DNA from: Betaproteobacteria bacterium
GTDB taxonomy: Bacteria; Pseudomonadota; Gammaproteobacteria; Burkholderiales; Usitatibacteraceae
Assembly: GCA_016711875.1 (NCBI GenBank)
Contig: JADJSD010000003.1
Span: forward strand, 372,001-436,000
DNA: 64,000 bases
Direction: 5' to 3'
Shown in pieces: positions 8,452 to 16,836 of this stretch (positions within the stretch are counted from its first letter, which is position 1; every line of letters begins with the position of its first letter). Position numbers and translations under genes: made by a program. The notes beneath the pieces are model-generated. The model searched no databases, was not told the DNA's origin, and saw nothing but the letters and a program-made list of their open reading frames with translations.

Positions 8452-9358
8452 GGAACTCGATGTCGTCGCCTTCGCCTGCAGGCTCCGACTTCGCGCCGAC
8501 GGCGAATGGGGTGCTTTCCACCCACTGCGTCACCAGGCGGAAGAGTTGCGCCCGCTGCGCCTCCGTGCTGAACGTGTGGTCGACGCCAACGAGGTATTCG
8601 AGCTGGAGCCGATCGCCGAAGGCGAGGCGGGGAAACGCGTCGAGCACCTGCTCGCGGTAGTTGTGCCGGTCCTCGACGCCGCTGGTGAGGGCGATGAGGA
8701 AGCGCACGCCCTGGGCGAGCGCCGCGCGATAGCCGCTTTCGAGAATCGCGTGAACCTCCCGGCTGCGCAAGTTGGGGCGCGAGGCCGCTGTCTCACGGTC
8801 GTTGCCGAAGAGGTTGGCGGCCAGCCGACGCACCCGCGCGTTGCGCCCCGCGATCACGTTGTACCAGACCTTCGGCCGGAAGAGTCGCGGCAGGTAGTGG
8901 TGAAAATAGTAGCGCCGCGTCCGGGGCGTGGAGGGATCGAACAGGGCCAGGCCGACCACGCGCGGATCCTTGCCCGCATAGACCAGCGAATGGTCGGCAC
9001 CGGAGCACAGGCCCATCAGCACGACGCGGTCAAACCGCCGCGCGGATTCAAGCCAGTCGAGAGCCTCGTGGATGTCCGCCATGGCGCCATCGACAGGGGC
9101 GAGCCCGTCGGCACGCGCCGGGCTGTCGCCGATGCCGGAAAGGTCGAAACGCAGGACGGCGTGTCCGCGGGCCGCGAGCGCCCGGGCAAGCAGCACGGAC
9201 ATGCGTCCGGGGCCGACGCGATGAATGATGCCCGCATTGAGCAGCACGATCGCGGGACGCCCCGTTGCGGCGGCGGGGTCGACAGGCTCGGTGAGAATGC
9301 CCACGAGGGACCGGCGCGGTCCCAGCAAGAACACCTGCTCCCGGAACCTGCCCGTCAT
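8438..9358 (-). CDS. Alpha/beta hydrolase with cysteine in the nucleophile elbow
   Basis: This 306-residue alpha/beta hydrolase probably acts on the finished acyl-peptide chain or a related thioester. The start at 9358 (MTGRF) is chosen because it overlaps the previous gene's stop by four bases; the frame is open further upstream without conservation. The oxyanion-side motif NAGIIHRVGP and the strand LRFDLSGIGDS are typical. The nucleophile elbow reads GLCSG (116-120), with Cys118 (codon at 9005-9007) where serine normally sits. A late DHTFS supplies a candidate histidine. It resembles hydrolases found beside PKS/NRPS genes and the hydrolase 1 of exosortase-A loci. With no TE domain in the assembly line, it is a candidate for chain release; that role is inferred. 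Confidence 0.82.
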   Translation of the reverse strand: MTGRFREQVFLLGPRRSLVGILTEPVDPAAATGRPAIVLLNAGIIHRVGPGRMSVLLARALAARGHAVLRFDLSGIGDSPARADGLAPVDGAMADIHEALDWLESARRFDRVVLMGLCSGADHSLVYAGKDPRVVGLALFDPSTPRTRRYYFHHYLPRLFRPKVWYNVIAGRNARVRRLAANLFGNDRETAASRPNLRSREVHAILESGYRAALAQGVRFLIALTSGVEDRHNYREQVLDAFPRLAFGDRLQLEYLVGVDHTFSTEAQRAQLFRLVTQWVESTPFAVGAKSEPAGEGDDIEFHDIP

Positions 9359-10125
9359 GGGAACCACGCCGTGATCCGCCTGAGTACGTCGACGGGCACC
9401 GCGCCCGGACGGAAATTCGCATCGTTCAGCCAGATGGGCGGAGACGGGATGCATTCGACCTCCGCGCCTTCCGCGAACATCGCGCGAAGGTCCCGGCACG
9501 CGACCTCGCTCCCGGAGACGACGATCCGCGCGGGCACCGCCAGTTTCGGCACCAGCGCCCGGAGGTCGATGGCTTCGATCTCGCCCGCGAGCGCGGGCGT
9601 CAGAGCGAAGCCATCGATCTCGAGCGTGCCTTCGGCAGCGCGATGTTCGGGCGCGGGTGCGCCTGCCCCCTGAGAGGCGATCCGTTCAAGCTCGCGAAGG
9701 TAGGCTTCGCCCGAGCACACCGGATCCCACAGGCCGAGCGAATCGGCGATCCCGGGCTTGCGCGCCACGAGGCTCGCCGCCAGCGACGCGCCCAGGCGCA
9801 GGCCGATCACGCCGACCCGTTCCGCCCCGGCCGTATCCCGCAGTTCCCCGATCGCCCGCTCGATGTCGTCCTGCCAGCCGGCGAGGGTCGCCTCGTGCAG
9901 TTCGCCCGCCGAGTCGCCCGTCCCGTAATAGTCGAATCGAAGGACGTCGACGCCGACCCCCGCCAGCTGGTGCGCCAGTTGGCGCATCGCGCGATGCGCG
10001 CTCAGGTACTCGTCGCCCCATGCCGGACACAGGACGACGGCGCGCCGCTGCGCGCGGCCCGCGTGCGCGGGCGCATACATGCCGAAGAGCCGGTGCGCGC
10101 CGGTCCCGAAGAACATCGGCGTCAT
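9355..10125 (-). CDS. Alpha/beta hydrolase (serine aminopeptidase-like), nucleophile serine absent
   Basis: The 256-residue protein has an alpha/beta hydrolase fold, with the LRFDYYGTGDSAGE strand-loop motif characteristic of this group. The expected GxSxG elbow reads GLRLG (108-112), with arginine where the catalytic serine should be. It therefore may be inactive as a hydrolase, or may work with its partner as a structural or transfer subunit. The start at 10125 (MTPMFF) overlaps the stop of the glycine NRPS gene by four bases (ATGA). Its own stop overlaps the next hydrolase start in the same way. This Cys-elbow/Arg-elbow pair recurs beside PKS/NRPS genes and resembles exosortase-A associated hydrolases. 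The biochemical role is unknown. Confidence 0.78.
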   Translation of the reverse strand: MTPMFFGTGAHRLFGMYAPAHAGRAQRRAVVLCPAWGDEYLSAHRAMRQLAHQLAGVGVDVLRFDYYGTGDSAGELHEATLAGWQDDIERAIGELRDTAGAERVGVIGLRLGASLAASLVARKPGIADSLGLWDPVCSGEAYLRELERIASQGAGAPAPEHRAAEGTLEIDGFALTPALAGEIEAIDLRALVPKLAVPARIVVSGSEVACRDLRAMFAEGAEVECIPSPPIWLNDANFRPGAVPVDVLRRITAWFP

Positions 10126-13100
10126 GGCGAGGTCCCGGGCCGCGCGGCCGCCACCTGCCGCAGGCTCTGGAAGAACAGGGCGCGAGGATCCAGGCGCCAT
10201 CCGGTCTTGCGTTCGACGACCGAGGCCACTTGCAGGGCGAGCAGCGAATGCCCCCCCAGCTCGAAGAAGTTGTCGTGTGCCCCCACGCGCTCGATCTTCA
10301 GGGCGTCGCGCCAGGCCTCGGCCAGAAGCTGCTCGAGGCCGGGCGCGGGCGGCTCGGCGCTCGCCTCGGCGCGCCGCGTTCCCTGGAATGGATCGGGCAA
10401 CGCCGCCCGGTCGGTCTTGCCGTTCGGCGTGGAAGGTATCGCCTCGAGGGCGACGAACACCGACGGCACCATGTAATCCGGCAGTTGCTTGCGCACGAAG
10501 CCGCGGATCTCGCTGGCGGTGGGCTCCCCGCCGGCCACGTAGACCAGGTAGGCGACGAGCCGCAGGTCGCCCGGCGAAGCTTCCCGTGCGAGCACGACGC
10601 ACTGCCGGACAGCCTCGTGCGCGGCGAGCACGGCCTCGATTTCCCCAGTTCGATGCGGAAGCCGCGCACCTTCACCTGGTGGTCGCGCCGGCCGAGGTAC
10701 TCGAGTTGGCCGTCGGCGAGGAATCGCACGATGTCGCCCGTGCGATAGAGGCGACGCCGTCCGACGCCGGGCAAGTCGAGCGTCACGAACTTCTCGGCCG
10801 TGAGCTCGGGCCGGTTGCGATAGCCGCGCGCGAGCCCGTCTCCGCCGATGCACAGCTCGCCCCCGACGCCGATCGGCGCGGGCAGGCCCGAGGGCTCGAG
10901 CACGAACACCTGCGTGTTCGCGATGGGCCGGCCGATCGGGATCGCCCGGGACGCATCCCGCACCCGGGCGAGCGTCGACCAGATGGTCGTCTCGGTCGGG
11001 CCGTACAGGTTCCAGAGCTCGCCGCGCGTCGCGAGGAGCTTCTCGGCGAGCTCGCGTGGGAGCGCCTCCCCGCCGCACAGCATCTTGAGTCCCGGCCGGC
11101 CCTGCCAGCCGCTTTCGAGCAGCATCCGCCATGTCGCGGGCGTCGCCTGCAGCACGCTCGCGCCGCTGCTTTCGAGGAGTTCCGCCAGGCGCGCGCCGTC
11201 CGTCGCCGTCGCGCGGCTCGCGAGGACGACGGTGCCTCCGCACGTGAGCGGACCGTGGATCTCCAGGCCGGCGATGTCGAACGACAGCGTGGTGACCGAC
11301 ACGAACCGGTCGGCTTCGCCGAGCCCCGGCTCGCGCTGCATCGAGCCCAGGAAGTTTACGACCGAGCGATGCTCGATCTCCACGCCCTTGGGCCGCCCGG
11401 TCGATCCGGACGTGTAGATGACGTAGGCGAGGTTGTCCGCGGCGGGTTCGCCGGCCAGGTCGTCCTCCGGCCATGGCGCAAGCTCGGCCGCGTCCCGGTC
11501 GAGGCAGACGGCCCGCACGCCGGCCGGCAGCGCGGACGCGAGGCTCTCCTGCGTGACCACCGCCGCGAGCGCCGCGTCCGCGATCATGTAGTCGATGCGG
11601 TCCTTCGGGAACGCCGGATCCAGCGGCACGTAGGCGCCGCCAGCCTTGAGGATGCCCAGCAGCGCGACGACCATGCCGGGCGTGCGCTCCATCCACACGC
11701 CCACGAGCGATTCGGCGCCGACGCCCAGCGCGCGCAGGTGGCGCGCGAGGCGGTTGGCCCGCGCGTTCAGCTCGCCATAGCTGAGCCGCTCGTCCTCGAA
11801 CTGCACCGCGACGGCCTGCGGCGAGCGCGCGACCTGGGCCTCGAAGAGCCCGTGCACGGTCTCGGCCGCGGGCACGTCATTCGCGGCGCCGGTGCCCTCG
11901 CGCGCAAGGCGCCCGACCTCCTCGTCCCCGAGCATCGCCAGGTCGTCGACGCGCGCGTCCGGTCTCGCCACGAAGCCCTCGAGCAGGCGGCGGTAATGCC
12001 CGGCCATGCGCTCGATGGTCGAGGCGTCGAAGAGGTCGGTGTTGTACTCGAAGAACGTCCAAAGCCCGTCGTCGAGGTCGAAGACATCGAGCGCGATGTC
12101 GAAGCGCGCGGTCGTCCCGGGCGAGGAAATCACCTCGGCCTCGAGTCCCGGCAGTTCGAGGCGCGTCTGGAATTCGCTCTGCAGCCCGAACATCACCTGG
12201 AAGAGCGGCGTGTGGGCGAGCTCGCGCTGCCTCACGAGCGCGTCGACCAGCATGTCGAAGGGCATGGCCTGGTGCCGGTACGCCCCCAGGGCGAAGTCGC
12301 GCACCCGGGCGATCACCGTCGAGACCGTCGGCTCGCCCGAGAGATCCGCGCGAAGGACGATGCTGTTGGCGAAGAAGCCGATGACGTGCTCGACTTCGGC
12401 GCGATGGCGATTGGCGATCGCCGTGCCGACTCCGAAATCGGCCTGGCGGCTGTGCCGGTAGAGCAGCACCTGAAACGCCGAGAGCAGCGTCATGAACAGC
12501 GTCGCCTGCTGCGCGCGCGCGAGCGTCTTCAGGTCCGCGGCGAGCTCGACCGGCAGGCGCACCGCGAGGCGCGCGCCGGCGGCCGTCTGCATCGACGGGC
12601 GCGGACGGTCGGTCGGCAGCGCGAGCACCGGCGGCATACCGGCCAGGCGGCGAAGCCAGAAGGCACGGTGTTCGTCCAGCGCGCCGCGCGCGAGCCAGCC
12701 GCGCTCCCATTCGACATAGTCGAGGTACTGGACCGCGAGCGGGGGAAGCGCAGGCGCCCTGCCCGTCGCGTGCGCGGAGTAGAGCGCCTGGAACTCCCGG
12801 AGCAGGATACCGACCGAGAGGCCGTCGCCGATGATGTGGTCGAGCACGAAGAAGAAGACGTGCTCCTCGTCGGCGAGCCTCACCAGCATCGCGTGCAGCA
12901 GCGGCGCACAGGCCAGGTCGAAGGGGCGCCCCGCGATCGCCGCCGTCTCGCGCGCGAGCGCGGCTTCGCGCGCCTCGCCCGCCAGGTGGCCCAGGTCGAC
13001 CCGCTCGATCCGCACGCGGGCGTCCGGGTCGATCGTGCAGCGCGGCGCGCCCTCCACCGAAAGGAAGCGCATGCGCAGGCATTCGTGCCGCGCAACCAGG

Positions 13101-13468
13101 TCCGCCAGGACGCGCTCGAGCGCCGCGACGTCCAGGCGCCCCTTCATCCGGATCCCGTCGGGCATGTTGTAGGCGACGGTAGCCGGGTCCATCTGCTTGA
13201 TGAACCAGATTCGCTGCTGCATGTGCGAGACGGGCATGGCCGCCGTGCGCGGCACCGTCGCGATGGGTTCGTCCGCCGGGGCCGCCGCCGCCGGGCCGCC
13301 GCCCTCCCGCAATCGCGTCTTGATCTCGTCCTTGCGCCCGGCGATCTCCGCCCGCAGCGTGTCGGTCAAGGCGCCCCGCGGCGCGTTGACCGACAGCTTC
13401 TCCCCGTCCAGGGCCAGGCGGATGTCGAGCGCCTGCAACCGGGCGAAAAGGTCGGCGAGCTCGCTCAC
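10122..13468 (-). CDS. NRPS module C-A(Gly)-T, with an apparent single-base frameshift
   Basis: This is the last assembly-line module. The N-terminus (about residues 1-55) is a TubC-like docking domain. A condensation domain follows whose core motif is DHIIGDG (usual HHxxxDG; the second, catalytic His and the DG are kept). Next come an adenylation domain and a thiolation domain with FELGGHSLL. The specificity residues read D-I-L-Q-L-G-L-I-W-K, a glycine code. It starts with GTG, overlapping the upstream stop (GTGA). After FRIELG the frame breaks at 10643-10646; adding one G to a run of four restores GEIEAV and the rest of the A and T domains. Read literally, the protein would be about 1056 residues and lack its carrier domain. 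No TE or reductase domain follows. Confidence 0.85.
10643..10646 (-). other. Apparent 1-base deletion in the glycine NRPS gene
   Basis: The minus strand reads CTGGGGAAATCG, whereas the conserved FRIELGEIEA motif needs CTGGGGGAAATCG. One G is missing from a run of five. Downstream of this point the correct frame continues without stops to 10122 and encodes the end of the A domain and the whole T domain. Confidence 0.85.
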
Positions 13469-16400
13469 AGGGTCAGTTCCTCACGGGGTTGGTCGAGGTA
13501 CGCCGCCTGGGCGGCCACGGTAGTGTGCCGGAAGAGCTCCGCCATCGGCAGGTCGTGCCCGAGCCGCGTGCGCAGCGCCGAGTGCACCTTCACAAGCAGG
13601 AGGGAATGCCCGCCCAGCTCGAAGAAATCGTCGTCGCGCCCGATGCCCTCGGCACCGAGCACCTCGGCCCAGATGCCGGCCAGCATCCGCTCGGTGTCCG
13701 TGGCGGGCAGCGCGCCGCGACGCTCACCTCCGGCTAACGCCCCTTGCGGCGCCGGCAGCGCCGCGCCGTCGACCTTGCCGTTCGCGGTGAGGGGCAGCGC
13801 GTCGAGCGGCACGAACGCCGAGGGCACCATGTACGCGGGCAGCGCCTCGGCAAGCCGGGCACGTATTGCGGGCAGGTCGGTCTTGCCGGCCGCTACCAGG
13901 TAGGCCACGAGCCGCCGGTCTCCCGGGGTGTCCTCCCGCACGACGACGACGCTCTGGCGCACGGACTCGCAGCGGCCGAGCACCGCCTCGATCTCGCCCA
14001 GCTCGATGCGGAAGCCGCGGATCTTCACCTGCTGGTCGATGCGCCCGAGGTACTCGAGCTCCCCCGACGCCCGCCGCCGTGCCAGGTCCCCGGTGCGGTA
14101 GAGCCGCTCGCCGGGAACGAAGGGGTCCGGCACGAAACGCGCCGCAGTGAGGTCGGGCCGCGCGAGGTATCCGCGCGCGAGGCCCGGGCCGCCGACGTAC
14201 ATCTCGCCCATCACGCCGGGCGGCGTGGGCTCCAGGGCGGCGTCGAGGACGTGCACGCGCAGGTCGCCGATGGGCTCGCCGATCACGCTGCCCTGGGCGC
14301 CGTCGAGGTCCTCGAGGCCAATAGGCCGGTAGGTGACGTGAACGCATGTCTCGGTGATGCCGTACATGTTGACCAGCCGCGGCTTCCTGTCGCCGTGCCG
14401 CTCGAACCACGGTCGCAGGCGCTGAAGCTCGAGGGCTTCCCCGCCGAAGATCACGTAGCGCAGGCTCGTCGGCCGCGCGGCGCCGGTGGCGGCGTCCGCC
14501 TGCATGAGCTGACCGAAGGCCGACGGGGTCTGGTTGAGCACGGTCACGCGCTCGTCCTCCAGCAACTGCCGGAACGCGTCCGGGGCGCGCGTCGTCGCCT
14601 GCGGCACGACGACGAGCCGGCCACCGTAGAGCAGTGCGCCCCACAGTTCCCAGACCGAGAAATCGAAGGCGACGGAGTGGAACAGGGTCCACACGTCGTC
14701 GGGCCCGAAGCCGAACCAGCGCTGCGTGGCGGTGAAGAGGCGCTGCACCGCGCGATGCGCCAGCATCGCTCCCTTGGGCCGGCCGGTCGACCCGGAGGTG
14801 TAGATCACGTAGGCCAGGTCGTCCGGCGCGTTGCACGGCGCCGGGTCGGTGTCGGGACGGTCGGCGAGCACCTCGTCGACGACGATGGCGACCCCGTCGT
14901 ATCCCGGCAGCCGGGCCTCGAGGCCGCGCTGCGTGACGAGCACCCGCACCTTGGCATCGGCGAGCATGAAGGCGACGCGATCCGGCGGGTAGGCGAGATC
15001 GATCGGTACATAGGCCCCGCCGGCCTTCACGATGGCGACAAGGCCCACGACCAGGTCGATCGACGGCTCGCAGCAGAGGCCGACCAGCGCTTCGCGTCCG
15101 ACGCCCGCCTCACGCAGGCGATGCGCCAGGCGGTTGGCGCGGCGGTTGAGTTCCGCATAGCTCAGCTGCGTGCCGGCGAAGGAAAGTGCGATCGCCTCGG
15201 GACTGCGGCGCACCTGCTCCTCGAAACGCTCGGGCAATGTCCAGGCCGGGCCGTCGCTCCCCACTACCGCGCCGGCGCCCTCGATCAGCGCGAGTCGTTC
15301 GGCGCCCGATAGCAGCGCGAAGCCGCCCAGCGTGCCGCCCGGATCGGCGACGATGCCTTCGAGCACGTTGCGAAGGTGCCCGGCCAGGCGCGCGATCGTG
15401 CTTTCGTCGAAGAGATCCGCGTCGTACTTGAAATGCAGCGCGAGCGGGCCCGCGATGTCGATCACCTCGAGCGTCAGCACGAATTGGCCCAGCTGCTGCG
15501 CGAGCGCGAACTGTCGCAGGCGCAAGCCGCCGAAATCGACCGATCCCGCCGACGCCGTCGGCATCAGCATGGGCGCGAGCTCGCGCAGGCGCTCGAAGTT
15601 CTGGAGCACGAACATGGTCTCGAACAGCGGCGAGCGTCCCGGGTCCCTCGCCGGATGCAGCGCCTCGACGACCCGGGGGAACGGGCAGTCCTGGGCCTCG
15701 AGCGCGCCGAGCAGGGTCCGGCGCACCTGGGCGAGCAGCTCGCGCAGGGACATCCCGGCGTCCAGCCGCGAGCGCAGCGCCACGGTGTTCACGAAGTCGC
15801 CGACCACGCGCGTGGTCTCGGGCCTGTCCCGGCCGAAGGTCGGCGTGCCGACGATGACGTCCTGCGTCCCGGTGTACCGGAACAGCAGGGTCTTGAACGC
15901 CGCGAGCAGCACCACGTAGAGCGTGGTCGACTCGTTGCGCGCGAGCTGGCGCAGCCCGTCGCTCAGCCCCGCATCGAGCGAGACCGCGAGCGTGGCCGCC
16001 CGTGTCGACCGTCTCGCCTGGCGGCGACGATCCGCCGGCAGCTCGATGCGCGCGCGCGGCTCCGCGAGCTGCGTCCGCCAGTAATCGACGAGGCGCCGGC
16101 CTTCGGGCCCCTCGAGCATCTGCGACTGCCAGCGCGTGAAATCGGCGTAATCCGTCTCGGCGCGTGCGAGACCTGCCGCCGGCCCGCCGGTGGCCTCGGC
16201 GTAGAGCGAACGCAGCTCGTCGAGCAATTGCATCTGCGACAGGCCGTCGACCGCGATGTGGTGCGCGGTGACCAGCAGCACGTGGTCGGCGTCCGCGAGC
16301 CAGAAGAGGTCGGCGCGCAGGACAGGCCCCTTCTCCAGGTCGAAGGGCTGGCGGTAGGCCGCCTCGACGCGCCGGCGCAGTTCGTCCTCGTCGATGCCGG

Positions 16401-16836
16401 GAACGTCGTGGACGTCCAGCGCGGCGACGCCGTTGCCGGCGATGCGCTGGACCGGCAGGCCGGCCACGACGGGATAGGTCGTGCGCAGGATCGCGTGGCG
16501 GTCGACCAGCGCCTGCAGCGCCTGGCGCAGGGCGGCCACGTTGACGGGCGATACGACGCGCGCGCTGAACGCCACGTTGTACGCGGCGCTCGCCGGATCC
16601 TCGCGGTGCACGAGCCAGAGGGAACGCTGGTTGTACGACAGGTCGCACGTGGTCTCGCGCTCCGCCGCCTCCGCCCGCAGAGAGGCGAGCACGTCGTCGC
16701 GCCGCGCGCCCAGCTCCGCGCGCAGCTCCGGCGTGAGCGCCCCCTGGGGCCCCCGGAAGCGCAGGCGGTCGCCCTCGAACCACAGCGCCACGCCGCGCGC
16801 GAGGAGATCCTGTACCAGGTCGCCGGCGGCTCTCAT
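13465..16836 (-). CDS. NRPS module C-A(Thr)-T
   Basis: The 1123-residue protein adds an amino acid to the polyketide. Residues 1-55 form a TubC-like docking domain. The condensation domain (about 60-480) keeps HHIAVDG. The adenylation domain (about 500-1000) has YTSGSTGRPKG, FDFSVWE and MYGITET. The thiolation domain (about 1040-1110) carries FELGGHSLL. Specificity residues read D-F-W-N-I-G-M-V-H-K, the textbook threonine code. No epimerase or methyltransferase is present, so L-Thr is expected. The start at 16836 overlaps the PKS stop by four bases; an open frame extends upstream to 17457 but is antisense-like filler inside the PKS. The C-terminus ends in an acidic REELTL that could dock to the next NRPS. 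Confidence 0.92.
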   Translation of the reverse strand: MRAAGDLVQDLLARGVALWFEGDRLRFRGPQGALTPELRAELGARRDDVLASLRAEAAERETTCDLSYNQRSLWLVHREDPASAAYNVAFSARVVSPVNVAALRQALQALVDRHAILRTTYPVVAGLPVQRIAGNGVAALDVHDVPGIDEDELRRRVEAAYRQPFDLEKGPVLRADLFWLADADHVLLVTAHHIAVDGLSQMQLLDELRSLYAEATGGPAAGLARAETDYADFTRWQSQMLEGPEGRRLVDYWRTQLAEPRARIELPADRRRQARRSTRAATLAVSLDAGLSDGLRQLARNESTTLYVVLLAAFKTLLFRYTGTQDVIVGTPTFGRDRPETTRVVGDFVNTVALRSRLDAGMSLRELLAQVRRTLLGALEAQDCPFPRVVEALHPARDPGRSPLFETMFVLQNFERLRELAPMLMPTASAGSVDFGGLRLRQFALAQQLGQFVLTLEVIDIAGPLALHFKYDADLFDESTIARLAGHLRNVLEGIVADPGGTLGGFALLSGAERLALIEGAGAVVGSDGPAWTLPERFEEQVRRSPEAIALSFAGTQLSYAELNRRANRLAHRLREAGVGREALVGLCCEPSIDLVVGLVAIVKAGGAYVPIDLAYPPDRVAFMLADAKVRVLVTQRGLEARLPGYDGVAIVVDEVLADRPDTDPAPCNAPDDLAYVIYTSGSTGRPKGAMLAHRAVQRLFTATQRWFGFGPDDVWTLFHSVAFDFSVWELWGALLYGGRLVVVPQATTRAPDAFRQLLEDERVTVLNQTPSAFGQLMQADAATGAARPTSLRYVIFGGEALELQRLRPWFERHGDRKPRLVNMYGITETCVHVTYRPIGLEDLDGAQGSVIGEPIGDLRVHVLDAALEPTPPGVMGEMYVGGPGLARGYLARPDLTAARFVPDPFVPGERLYRTGDLARRRASGELEYLGRIDQQVKIRGFRIELGEIEAVLGRCESVRQSVVVVREDTPGDRRLVAYLVAAGKTDLPAIRARLAEALPAYMVPSAFVPLDALPLTANGKVDGAALPAPQGALAGGERRGALPATDTERMLAGIWAEVLGAEGIGRDDDFFELGGHSLLLVKVHSALRTRLGHDLPMAELFRHTTVAAQAAYLDQPREELTL

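Noticed and set aside
9359..9499. Upstream extension of the Cys-elbow hydrolase
   Set aside because: Extra residues are arginine-rich and overlap the previous gene; the ATG at 9358 gives the operon's usual four-base overlap.
10079..13903. 1274-residue plus-strand open frame
   Set aside because: It is antisense to the NRPS genes and has the same low-complexity composition; no protein motif is visible.
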